Part shown: positions 1-8,698 of the stretch, one piece after another
How positions within the stretch are numbered: position 1 is the stretch's first letter
Layout: the number at the start of each line of letters is the position of its first letter
DNA from: an uncultured Helicobacter sp.
GTDB lineage: Bacteria; Campylobacterota; Campylobacteria; Campylobacterales; Helicobacteraceae
Length of the DNA: 47,608 nucleotides
Reading direction: 5' to 3'
NCBI GenBank assembly: GCA_949299115.1
Contig: CASFZH010000011.1
Span: 1 to 47,608, forward strand
Translations under genes and position numbers: made by a program
The notes under the pieces: generated by a model
Databases searched by the model: none
The model's input: only the letters and a program-made list of their open reading frames with translations
What the model was told of the DNA's origin: nothing

Positions 1-110
1 GGATTATTCACTACATAGTCAATATTTCCTGTATCATAGTATTTTTGATATTGTGGTTGAGCTTGTCCTGTATAGAGATTATAGAATCCAAAAGTATCGA
101 GATACAAATA
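1..110 (-). pseudogene. Partial coding fragment at left edge, unknown
   Basis: Read on the minus strand, this stretch stays open for about 36 codons and runs off the left edge. It begins just after an in-frame TAG (plus-strand cta at 111-113) with no ATG; the only alternative start would be a TTG. The translation is Tyr/Gln-rich and includes FGFYNLYTGQAQ. The intergenic repeat cluster starts immediately to the right. It could be a 5'-truncated gene remnant or chance. I do not recognise it. Confidence 0.25.
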
Positions 111-117
111 CTAATTC

Positions 118-237
118 GTCATGTTGAGGATATAAAATATCTGAAACATCTAAAATTTTAGAATCTAATAATACAGAATCTAGATTCTATAAATATGTCA
201 TATTGAACATAGCGAAATATCTAAGAATCTAGAATCT
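118..237. repeat. Intergenic repeat pair (GTCATRTTGAG family)
   Basis: Two units start with GTCATGTTGAGGATA (118) and GTCATATTGAACATAGCG (197). They are separated by AGAATCT-rich spacers and end in CTAAGAATCTAGAATCT. Related copies lie at 32113-32490, 33917-34096 and 47000-47400. All copies sit between genes and many occur in inverted pairs, as expected of a REP- or MITE-like dispersed element. No encoded protein is seen. Confidence 0.75.
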
Positions 238-929
238 CCACTATGCATTCTATCAAGATTCCATAATCACATAAAGATAACCTTAAATACCTTATATGTT
301 TCATTCACACGATGCTTTGTTACACTCAACATGACATTCTGAAGTCTATCCTCATGATTTATTTTATGATTCGTGTGATTGTTATTGTGATGTGTCTTAA
401 ATGTACGGAGGGTTTCTCCTCTTTCTTTATCCAAAACTCTTATTATGCTATATGATTTGCTCGTGTAGAGAAAAGAGATAGAATCTCAATAAAAGCTATC
501 CTGGCTTTTATTGAGATTCTGTATAGTGAAATCATGAATAGAGGTTAAAGTCCTCTTTTGTGATACATTCGCATCTTGTAGATTCTATATGGAAGAATCA
601 TATAGAAATCAATACCAAGCACATACAAAGAGAGAATAAGAAAAATAGATAGATTAATAAATGGATAGGATTGATATAAAATGAATTTATCCAGCTACAT
701 ATTTTCTCCCTTTCTCTTTTTTACTTTTATACTACAATGATTAAAAACAGTAGACATAACAATATATCAAATATAATCACAGTGCTTAATACAATAAACC
801 ATGATTTTATTACAATCTTTATTGTTTAACATAGCAATGCTTTATAGGTATTTTTGTGCTTATGGGTTGTTATGAAGTAAAATATTTTGATATACATTGA
901 TTGCTATAAACTCATAAAAAGGAAAGTGC
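238..929. other. Gene-free region before the HTH cassette
   Basis: AT-rich sequence with no credible coding frame. It contains a perfect 17-bp hairpin (480-520) and, at its right end, a possible -10 element (TATAAA, 904-909) and a Shine-Dalgarno AAAGGAAAG for the regulator that starts at 930. Confidence 0.5.
480..520. repeat. Perfect 17-bp hairpin built on AGAATCT
   Basis: AGAATCTCAATAAAAGC (480-496) is exactly complementary to 504-520, with a 7-base loop. No T-run follows on either side, so a classical intrinsic terminator is not favoured. A similar hairpin with AGAATCT/AGATTCT arms lies at 29641-29677. Confidence 0.7.
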
Positions 930-1602
930 ATGGTAAATGTGAAAATACAAAATTGGCTCGAGAAACTGGACATAAAGCTGCAAGAAAGCTTTGCAGAATC
1001 TCTGAAAAAATTAGCACAAGAATTCCAAAAAGAACATAATATTGTAAATATTGAAAAAGTCTATGCACTACTTGGTATAAAAAAGCAATACATTACCTAT
1101 TGGGAACAACATCCATACAGTACACAAGCAAAGACCAAAAAAAAAAAAATGTAATGCAATAGAAGCTGCTACCATATTATTTGCGCTCTCATCTCAAGAG
1201 AAAGAAAATCTCGCGAACAAAGCAGGTTTAACGCTTTACCAAGATTCTAATTTCCCTCTTTATTTGCAGACATTTATTGTCAAATCACAGAAAAAACATA
1301 AAACTATCTATACTGATTCATTACTTAGCGAAAGAATGTATAGACACATAAAATCGGGTCGTTATCTCACAAAAACATCTTTGCTTACTCTTACTATATC
1401 ATTAGGATGTACAATAGATGAAATACATACAGTATTGCAAAAAGCGGGATATGTTTTATCAGAATCTATCGCCTTTGATATGGTGGTATTGTGGCTTTTG
1501 CAAAATACAGGTGGTAAAAAAGAAAAAGAACTCTTGCTTTATATTAATGATGTACTGTATGAATTAGAGTTACCACTTTTGATGACAAGAGATAAGTCAT
1601 GA
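930..1602 (+). CDS. Tandem-HTH regulator, frame broken at an A13 tract
   Basis: Two reading frames (930-1154 and a second frame continuing to 1602) join into one 223-residue protein if one A is removed from the A13 tract at 1137-1149. The joined protein then runs on through CNAIEAATILFALSSQEKENL with no stop. The C-terminal half matches the pattern of a divergent helix-turn-helix domain seen at the end of some macro-domain proteins: a basic recognition region (RMYRHIKSGRYLTKTS), then a helical T-I-D-E-x7-AGY element and a phenylalanine-aspartate motif. The N-terminal half (VYALLGIKKQYITYWEQ ... NLANKAGLTL) looks like a degenerate copy of the same domain. A good Shine-Dalgarno (AAAGGAAA) precedes 930, and the next gene starts 68 bases after the stop. 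As sequenced the product is truncated after 74 residues. I infer a transcription factor for the two genes downstream. The function is not established. Confidence 0.65.
1137..1149 (+). repeat. A13 homopolymer (slippage site) in the regulator
   Basis: Thirteen consecutive A. With 13 the regulator stops at 1152; with 12 (or 9 or 15) the two halves read through. A tract this long in an AT-rich Helicobacter-like genome is prone to slipped-strand mispairing, but homopolymer sequencing error is an alternative. Confidence 0.8.
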
Positions 1603-1670
1603 TGAATTACCGAGTTTTGTTGATAACTTTTTATATAGTTATCACATAAATCATTATTCAAGGAGATGTT

Positions 1671-3995
1671 ATGGATACACATAATAAAAATGATAAGCAA
1701 GAAAATAGTTTACAAAAGGATACAAAAGTAATGCACCAGATTCCTTTACAAGATTCTCCAAAAGACACGTATACATTAGAATCAAATGATTATCAAGGTA
1801 TAGGGAAAAAGAGATTTGGACGATTGCTTGGAGATTCAGATGGGCAAGACACAAATCAAAATAGTGGTAACAACAAGGCATTTATTGATATTGTGTATGA
1901 CACAATACATGAAGTCATTGGTGGGAGCAACCCAAACCAATTTTTTTTATTAACCCTCCCAGGTCAAGCACTCTCTGCACAAGATTTTGCGTATGATTAT
2001 AAAAACAATGCTCCAAAGGGACCAACGGTAGAAGCCAATGAATCAAGGCTTGCGAATAAGCTTTTTGATCCTTGTCGTATAACGGGTGGTGATAATGGAC
2101 TAACTCTCCCCTATCAATATCGCTCGGCATTAGACGCACTTTCTCCAAAGCTCAATGGCAAACTTGCCAATGCTAAGAATGAATTGCGTCGGTTGTTACT
2201 TTCTGAATACCCTTACGATTTTGGTGATAAAGTGCAGAAATCCTATACTTTACAAGAAGTCTTTTTTCGACTCTATGATGATTGGGTAGAGGCAATGCAA
2301 AAGTGGTCAGAGCTACAAAATAAGCAAAAAAAAGAGCTTAGGCAAAAATATCCCAATAACACACAAGAAGACAATATCAAATACAATGATGCTTATCTTG
2401 AGTGGTATGAAACGGTGGCAGAAAGTTATCTTAATGCCATCAATGAAAAAATGTCCAAGATTCTTTCTGTTTTTTCACCAAATGATATGAAGATTCTTGA
2501 AGGTATTCTTGATAGCGGTTCAGGAGCTGAACTACAACAAGCACGTCAAACTCTGACAAATACCGAAAAAATAACACCAGATGGTGGGTATGTCTATCCT
2601 GTGAAGCTTAATCCTACCAATTGGTTTGAATTGCTTACTACTTCTTTTACCCCAATTGATTTGCTTGAATCTCCAGCTGCTATTGCTACAAAGATGCAAA
2701 GTCTCTCTTCAAGAAGACTAAAATTAGCCGCACAAATAAATCAGCTTACCGCACTCATACCAAGCACTAAAGAAATACAAGATGCTAAAAAGAAAGTAGA
2801 GGATTCTCAAAAGACACTCAATGAGGCAAGAAAGGGGCTTAATGCCGCATATAGCGGGATTTTTGATGTAGCTTTAGATATTGCAGCCGTGATAAAGCCT
2901 GATAATGAGGATATGAAAAAAGTCTTAAACAAACTCGAAAAAAACGTTGATGACAAAGACAAACAAGAATCGGCAATTAAGACTATCATTGATAAACTTA
3001 CAAGCGAAAATAACCAAGTTTGCACAGCACAACAAAATCTCCTTGATGCCTCAAGGCAGCTTACAGACTCTCTTGCCAAATCCATTCAAGAAAAGAATCT
3101 CAAGCAGCTTGAATCTGCTCTTATTCCATTAAAAGCACAACTTGAGGAAATTGATAGTCAAACACAAGCTTTGCAAGGTAAAATGCAAATAGCTTATAAT
3201 ACACAAGCAAATGATAGTAATTCACAAAATGATGTCACCCCGCCGGAAGTCCCAGAAGGCTATACGCAAATACTTATTCAAGAATCTATGTCTACTATGG
3301 AAAACGCAACTGAGCAAAAATCTTCCTCTGAGCAAAGCACAAGTGGAGCGGGATTTTGGTTTTTTGGGGGGAATCATCAAAATACTACAGCTTCAGATTC
3401 TTTTAAGAATGTAACAGATGATAAAGCTGCAACCATAGAAATAGGTATGAATATTGCAAAAGTGGGCATTGAACGTGAATGGTTTAATCCGGGAGTTTTT
3501 GCCCTCACTAAAGATATGTTTAATGTAACAACTTTAAAAATAGCCCCAAATCCAGAAACTCCATACACAGAAATAAACGATGATAGACTGGAAGCTATGA
3601 GTTCTTGTATATTCCCATGCTATCCCGTAGCTATGGTCATTGCACGTGATATTTCTATTAAGATATCTGGCAAAAAAGGTGATATGGAAAGCTTTGCAGA
3701 ATCCACAGAAAATCATGCTGCAACGGGCGGAGGATTCTTATTTTTTAATGGTTCAAAAAGCTCTAGTAATTCTTCTTCAGATTCCGCTGTGTGCTCTAGT
3801 GCCACAGATAGCACAATTACACTTAAGTTTAGCACCCCACAGATTATTGGCTACTACCTAGAGGCAACGTCTGCTGATAAAAGCACATTTATTGATTCTA
3901 TCTCACAAGATGAGGATAGGGCAGGGTTTGTAACCATAGAACAATTTGTAGCAAGCTATCGCAAAATATTAGAAGAAATAAAAAAACAAAAATAA
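1671..3995 (+). CDS. Unknown 774-aa cytoplasmic protein with central coiled coil
   Basis: A 774-residue protein preceded by an excellent Shine-Dalgarno (AAGGAG, 5 bases before ATG). It has no signal peptide or membrane segment. Residues 1-70 are polar and probably disordered. Residues 70-350 form a well-ordered, probably conserved region (FFLLTLPGQ, ANESRLANKLFDP, GLTLPYQYRSALDALSP, DDWVEAMQKWSE, NPTNWFELL). Residues about 345-510 are a heptad-like Gln/Lys/Glu-rich coiled coil. The C-terminal part (585-770) has IEREWFNPGVF (600-610), CYPVAMVIARDISIKI (650-665) and STPQIIGYYL (721-730). Two aromatic-glycine motifs, SGAGFWFFGG (558-567) and TGGGFLFFNG (685-694), each lead into a Ser/Asn-rich loop. 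I have an impression of similar unnamed proteins in fungi and diverse bacteria but cannot name a family. It lies between the regulator and the 361-aa gene, which begins 25 bases later, so co-transcription is likely. Confidence 0.75.
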   Translation: MDTHNKNDKQENSLQKDTKVMHQIPLQDSPKDTYTLESNDYQGIGKKRFGRLLGDSDGQDTNQNSGNNKAFIDIVYDTIHEVIGGSNPNQFFLLTLPGQALSAQDFAYDYKNNAPKGPTVEANESRLANKLFDPCRITGGDNGLTLPYQYRSALDALSPKLNGKLANAKNELRRLLLSEYPYDFGDKVQKSYTLQEVFFRLYDDWVEAMQKWSELQNKQKKELRQKYPNNTQEDNIKYNDAYLEWYETVAESYLNAINEKMSKILSVFSPNDMKILEGILDSGSGAELQQARQTLTNTEKITPDGGYVYPVKLNPTNWFELLTTSFTPIDLLESPAAIATKMQSLSSRRLKLAAQINQLTALIPSTKEIQDAKKKVEDSQKTLNEARKGLNAAYSGIFDVALDIAAVIKPDNEDMKKVLNKLEKNVDDKDKQESAIKTIIDKLTSENNQVCTAQQNLLDASRQLTDSLAKSIQEKNLKQLESALIPLKAQLEEIDSQTQALQGKMQIAYNTQANDSNSQNDVTPPEVPEGYTQILIQESMSTMENATEQKSSSEQSTSGAGFWFFGGNHQNTTASDSFKNVTDDKAATIEIGMNIAKVGIEREWFNPGVFALTKDMFNVTTLKIAPNPETPYTEINDDRLEAMSSCIFPCYPVAMVIARDISIKISGKKGDMESFAESTENHAATGGGFLFFNGSKSSSNSSSDSAVCSSATDSTITLKFSTPQIIGYYLEATSADKSTFIDSISQDEDRAGFVTIEQFVASYRKILEEIKKQK

Positions 3996-4020
3996 GATAA
4001 TCAAAAGTAAGGAGACCATC

Positions 4021-5106
4021 ATGTTTGAGTTAAATGAAACACTTGCAAATACAATTTGTGCAATAATAGCTTTAGGATATATAAAAAATAATCCAAAACT
4101 TCATTTCGTATATACAGAGAAAGATGGAAAAACAGAAGAACAAGACAAGCATAAGAAATTGCAAGAATTGCTACAACAAAAGTTTAATCTTACGATCATT
4201 TGCACAAAACAAAATGAGAAAACACCAAATCCGCTTGTTATCGCAAAAACAAAATACATAACTGCTGAAACCGAAGAACTCATACAAGATACAGTAGCAC
4301 ATAGTGCCTTATTAACGGATTTGATAGCCAATAAGGAGAAAACATCTTCTCTTAAGGGAGCTTATATCGGAGGGTGCATAAAGCCTGATACTTCTATTGA
4401 GTTTACCGGACCTTCTGCCCTCAAACTTTATCCAAGACCCACAAAGGACAAAGAAGGTTGGGAGATTATTGGTTTAGAAAATGACAAGGTAAAGAAATCT
4501 TTTGAAGATGCTAAAGACATAAGTGATTTTCTTAATATTTTTTTGAAAGAGAATGTGTATAAAGACAGATATAAAATTCAAAATAAGACATACTTTACCT
4601 ATAATCCAAGATATGCTTCAGAAACTCCAGCAAGTTTTATGGACAATCACCTCTTTGGAAGTGTTCATGGTTTAGTATGGGCGATAATCAATTATAATTT
4701 AACAAAAAGTGGTGTAGGTAGTGGCAAAGATCAGATGTGTTGTGAGCTTGCTTTGAGTAAGGACACAGATAAAGTTGGGTCATGTATTCCTTGTAGTATT
4801 TTTGCAACTTCTAATGGGACCCCTCCCAATTATACACATTTTGGTAGAGGAGATAATTGGAATTTTCCCGATACGGTAAAATCCGAGCATGGAAATTATG
4901 CTTTAACAAGCAAAAAAAATATATGGAAAGATAAGGTAAAAAGCTATTTTTCTTGTGGTTTGAATATGATAGGTAAAAATACTATGAAAGCTGAAGTTAT
5001 AGCCTCTCTTAGAGCATTGGAACTTGAAAAGATTCCCGATATTTTTCTGCATTCTTTGAATTTTCAAGGGAAATTTATAGACAAAATACTTAATACATTA
5101 CAATAA
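4021..5106 (+). CDS. Unknown 361-aa protein with Cys/His motif
   Basis: Starts 25 bases after the 774-aa gene behind AAGGAG, so the two probably form an operon. It has no signal peptide or clear membrane segment. The N-terminal 110 residues are Lys/Glu-rich and may be an adaptor or regulatory part. The distinctive region is residues 206-282: H216, W220, a CCE triplet (240-242), CIPC (255-258), then H273 and GRGDNW (275-280). A C-x-E followed by C-x-x-C resembles the zinc ligands of cytidine-deaminase-like enzymes. However, the spacing between E and the first C (12 residues) is shorter than usual and I see no other signature, so this is speculation. Function unknown; the strict pairing with the 774-aa gene suggests a joint role. 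Confidence 0.7.
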   Translation: MFELNETLANTICAIIALGYIKNNPKLHFVYTEKDGKTEEQDKHKKLQELLQQKFNLTIICTKQNEKTPNPLVIAKTKYITAETEELIQDTVAHSALLTDLIANKEKTSSLKGAYIGGCIKPDTSIEFTGPSALKLYPRPTKDKEGWEIIGLENDKVKKSFEDAKDISDFLNIFLKENVYKDRYKIQNKTYFTYNPRYASETPASFMDNHLFGSVHGLVWAIINYNLTKSGVGSGKDQMCCELALSKDTDKVGSCIPCSIFATSNGTPPNYTHFGRGDNWNFPDTVKSEHGNYALTSKKNIWKDKVKSYFSCGLNMIGKNTMKAEVIASLRALELEKIPDIFLHSLNFQGKFIDKILNTLQ

Positions 5107-5424
5107 CAGAGAAAAGATTAGAATCGAGATAGTATTGCCACACAAGTTTGTAATAGCTTAAATGGTGATGTCTAGTGAAAGAAAGAGGGGTTGTTTAGAG
5201 ATTCTTTATTATAAAAGAAATGTTGTTTTTATATTATCAAAACTATTTTCAAATCCTTTGTTCCTATAAATATAGTAACATGCTCATACATAATGGTGTG
5301 ATGATTCCATAGAGGGATATATCAAAAACCCGATAGGCTTAGGATATACACTGGTGCACAGCTACTACACATACAATCCATTATCACACTCTAATCTTTT
5401 TTGACATAACCTATCGCATTTCTA
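5107..5424. other. Convergent intergenic region
   Basis: Lies between the ends of the 361-aa gene (+) and the vWA gene (-). AT-rich, with no credible ORF, hairpin with T-run, or RNA gene seen. Confidence 0.4.
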
Positions 5425-7167
5425 TTATTTTTGTATCTTGCTTGCCTTTGCCACCAAGCCTAGAAACTCTTGTCTATCCACATTGTTGGACACTTCAGAA
5501 TCTCCTAATACACTTAGGATAGATTCAAAGTTTGCCTTACCCTTAAATGGCGAATTGCTTAAAAGCATACCAAATGCCGCTACACTTTGGGCAAAACGCA
5601 TATCGGGCACTCCTTTGGTAGTATAATCCGCATTTGTTACGATTCTTTGTAGCAATGTGCTCTTTTCATTATTATGTGCTTGATTTTCTGGCTTTTTGTA
5701 GCGCACTTTGATAGTTGCCCATTCATCGGTATTGCCCTCTTTTAGCACATTTTGGCTGTATTTGAGTGAATCTGTCGCTGCTCTCTCCTCTCTCGCATAC
5801 AGGTCTTTAGAATCTTCCACGCCAACGGGGATAATCTCATACAATGCGCTCACACTATGCCCCACGCCCACATCACCAGAATCCACACTATCATCATTAA
5901 AATCCTCATTAGCCAAGGCACGCTTCTCATAGCCTATCAATCTATACGCATACACTTTAGCAGGATTGAACTCCACTTGAATCTTCACATCTTTAGCGAT
6001 TGTGATGAGATTTGCATTGATTCTTTGGACAAATTGTCTCTTTGCTTCCAGCTCACTATCTATGTAGCCATAGTTGCCATTGCCATTATCGGCGAGTTTG
6101 ACTAGCATAGAATCTTTATAATTCCCCATACCAAAGCCAAAGACAGAGAGATACACGCCGCTTTGTGCCTCCTCTTTGATACGTTTTAATAATATATCAG
6201 GACTTGAAATCCCGACATTAAAATCCCCATCAGTAGCAAGGATTATGCGATTTACCCCACCCTTGATAAACGATTGTTGCGCGAGTGTGTATGCAGCTTC
6301 TATCCCCGCACTTCCATGTGTGCTACCATTAGCGGATAATTGCTCTATGGCACTAAGAATCTTTTCTTTATTATTGGTGGGCTCTAGGAGTATGCCTGCG
6401 TTGCCTGCGTATGTTACGATACCTACCGTATCACGCGTATCAAGTTTGCTAACAAGCATATTAAGGGATTTTTGCACCAAGCCTATGCGTTCTTCCCCCA
6501 TCATAGATCCAGAGGTATCAATGAGAAAGATGAGGTTTGAGGCGGGGCGATGCTCCCAATCGATTTTTTGAGCTTGGATTCCAATGCGTAGGATTTTGTG
6601 TTGTGGATTCCATAATGCATCGCTCATATCAGCATAGATAGCTAGAGGCTTGTCTTTAGGTGCTTTGTAATCATACTCAAAGCTATTGAGTAGCTCCTCT
6701 ATGCGTACAGCACCCGGATTGGGGATATATCCTCTCTCTATGGCATAGCGCACTAAAGCATAGCTCGCACTATCCACATCTGCTCCGAAAGTAGAGAGCG
6801 GTGTATCTAAAGCGGCTTTGAATCCATTTTCTTTGATAAAGTCAAAGGAATCGGTATTGTGTGGTGTGGCTTTTGTCTGTGTAGCTTGATGGTCGTCAAT
6901 GGCATTGGGCTTAGAAACAATATTAAAGTTTTGCATGGTATCCTTTGACATAGGTCTAATCTTCTCATGTAGCACAGGTCTAATATTATTCATTGTTCCT
7001 TGCACAGATTCTGCATTCTCATGCACTACGCTATCTCTAGGCTCCTCTCTATCTTGCTGCGTGTTAGCTGCATTATCACAGCCTACAAGCCCCACACCTA
7101 CAAAAGCTAATAATCCAAATACAAGGCATTTGCCTACCCATGTTCTCATTCTCTGTGTTATCATCAT
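5425..7167 (-). CDS. YfbK-like von Willebrand A domain lipoprotein
   Basis: A 580-residue protein with a lipoprotein signal: a hydrophobic segment from about residue 11, then the lipobox LVGC with Cys30 as the predicted lipidated residue. A polar linker (31-110) leads to a vWF N-terminal-type region (about 115-200) and a vWA domain (about 210-385). The domain carries a complete MIDAS metal site: DTSGS (217-221), the Thr in GSTHG (near 283) and ATDGD (311-315). The C-terminal region is of the type found in E. coli YfbK (575 aa), so length and order match that family, often labelled Ca-activated chloride channel-like without proof. It is probably anchored in a membrane facing the periplasm and binds partners through a divalent cation. 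The start is supported by AAGGAG upstream. It is divergent from the beta-propeller gene, sharing about 210 bases of control region. Confidence 0.85.
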   Translation of the reverse strand: MMITQRMRTWVGKCLVFGLLAFVGVGLVGCDNAANTQQDREEPRDSVVHENAESVQGTMNNIRPVLHEKIRPMSKDTMQNFNIVSKPNAIDDHQATQTKATPHNTDSFDFIKENGFKAALDTPLSTFGADVDSASYALVRYAIERGYIPNPGAVRIEELLNSFEYDYKAPKDKPLAIYADMSDALWNPQHKILRIGIQAQKIDWEHRPASNLIFLIDTSGSMMGEERIGLVQKSLNMLVSKLDTRDTVGIVTYAGNAGILLEPTNNKEKILSAIEQLSANGSTHGSAGIEAAYTLAQQSFIKGGVNRIILATDGDFNVGISSPDILLKRIKEEAQSGVYLSVFGFGMGNYKDSMLVKLADNGNGNYGYIDSELEAKRQFVQRINANLITIAKDVKIQVEFNPAKVYAYRLIGYEKRALANEDFNDDSVDSGDVGVGHSVSALYEIIPVGVEDSKDLYAREERAATDSLKYSQNVLKEGNTDEWATIKVRYKKPENQAHNNEKSTLLQRIVTNADYTTKGVPDMRFAQSVAAFGMLLSNSPFKGKANFESILSVLGDSEVSNNVDRQEFLGLVAKASKIQK

Positions 7168-7377
7168 ACTTTTTAGCTCCTTACCTATCTTTTATATAGA
7201 ATCTACCTAGATATTGTAGCTTAATCTTTCGCACTTCCAGCTTTCAAATCAAAATCAAAAAACTTGTATTTTTTATGGCAAAAGTAATACACAAAATCGC
7301 ACTTTTTACCTATAATACTTCCAATCAAAACACATAGACAGAATCTCTGCGTTTTGGAAATTTTACAAAAAGGATAG

Positions 7378-8250
7378 ATGATGATTACAAAATCACTTAA
7401 AAGCTTTGTGCTTACGGGGATTATCTCAAGCGGACTTGCATTTAGTGCTGATGCGGCGCAGCCACAAACCATAGAGGGCTTCTCTCACCCAGAGAGCGTA
7501 TTTGTGAATAAAAACGAAGTGTATGTGAGTAATCTTGGCGAGAAACTTGACCCTATGGGTAAAGACAATGACGGATTTATCTCAAAGCTTGATAAAAGTG
7601 GCAAAGTCGTAGAACTAAAATGGATAGAGAATCTTAACGCCCCTAAGGGTATGAATGTCATTGGCAATATTCTTTATGTCGTGGATATTGACACGCTTAA
7701 AGGTTTTGATGTAGTGAGCAAAAAAGAAGTATTAAACATACCGGTGCAAGGTGCGGTGTTTTTAAACGACATCGTGGTGCTTGATAATAATACGCTTTTG
7801 GTTAGTGATACGGGCACAGGGATTATCCATAAATTTGATGTAGCCAAGAAAAAATACGAGACTTTCACAAAGCTAGATTCGCAATATGGCGGACCTAACG
7901 GACTTATGCTAGATTCTAAGAAAAAGGCTCTCATCGTAGTAGGTTATGACCCAGCGGGCAAACAAAAGGGCAGTGTGGTAAGTATCGACTTAAAGACCAA
8001 AAAGGCAACCAAAATCACCGAGCCACTGGGTGCACTTGATGGCATAGTCGTGGCGAAAAATGGTGATTTGCTTGTGAGTGATTGGGGCGAGAATCTCCAA
8101 GGCGTGATTTATAGGATAGATTCTAAAGGCGGAGTGAGCAAAATCGATGTAGAGATTATGGGCGGACCTGCGGATATGTATAGCGATGGTGAGAATCTTT
8201 GGATACCACGAATGGTGGATAAAAAGATTACAAAAATCACTCTACCATAA
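7378..8250 (+). CDS. Exported SMP-30/NHL-type beta-propeller protein
   Basis: A 290-residue protein with a cleavable signal peptide: basic start MMITKSLK, hydrophobic core 9-21, likely cleavage after ADA at about 26. The mature part is a series of 40-45-residue beta-sheet repeats with recurrent phrases (LLVSDTGTGIIHKFD, LLVSDWGENLQGVIYRID, GGPNGLMLD, GGPADMYSDGENLWIP), typical of six-bladed SMP-30/gluconolactonase/NHL propellers. No lactonase activity can be assigned from sequence. AAAAGGA lies just upstream of two in-frame ATGs (7378 and 7381). Base composition is visibly richer in G and C than in the potassium genes downstream. It may act as a periplasmic binding or scaffold protein; the substrate is unknown. 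Confidence 0.75.
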   Translation: MMITKSLKSFVLTGIISSGLAFSADAAQPQTIEGFSHPESVFVNKNEVYVSNLGEKLDPMGKDNDGFISKLDKSGKVVELKWIENLNAPKGMNVIGNILYVVDIDTLKGFDVVSKKEVLNIPVQGAVFLNDIVVLDNNTLLVSDTGTGIIHKFDVAKKKYETFTKLDSQYGGPNGLMLDSKKKALIVVGYDPAGKQKGSVVSIDLKTKKATKITEPLGALDGIVVAKNGDLLVSDWGENLQGVIYRIDSKGGVSKIDVEIMGGPADMYSDGENLWIPRMVDKKITKITLP

Positions 8251-8698
8251 CTGCATACTATACTCTACATTGAAGTCAACAGTCATGCTAATCTATACAA
8301 TTTGAGGAAGTTGTGTAGCGTGCTGACATAGAGAATCATTGAGATACAACCTCTACTTATATCAACATAATGACTTATAATTATAATGACTGATATGGCA
8401 ATTTGCCATCATTGAGTAATTATATAATGATTAATTGATACTGCATACATAATATTAAAATAATATAATTGTTTGATTGTATTATATATTCTATGAATAT
8501 AAAGGGTTTTGTGATTTTTTATTATAATACGTCAATATTTTTTGAGAAAAGACGATTTAGCCGAACAATTATACGTTTAGTATTCATAAATGAATTTATA
8601 AAATTAAGATTATAAATTGATTCTAATTTGTATTTTGAAAATGTATAGTATTAACTTCTAGCAGAAGCAAACGCATTGAGAGTTTTTAAGGAAGTGTT
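8251..8698. other. AT-rich upstream region of ktrB
   Basis: No gene. It contains a small perfect inverted repeat, ATGGCAA-T-TTGCCAT (8395-8409), that could be an operator. Very AT-rich sequence (8440-8640) follows, in which several TATAAT-like words make the ktrB promoter hard to place. Confidence 0.4.

Noticed and set aside
118-237. CRISPR-like array
   Set aside because: Units vary, occur in both orientations and have no regular unique spacers. No cas gene is present.
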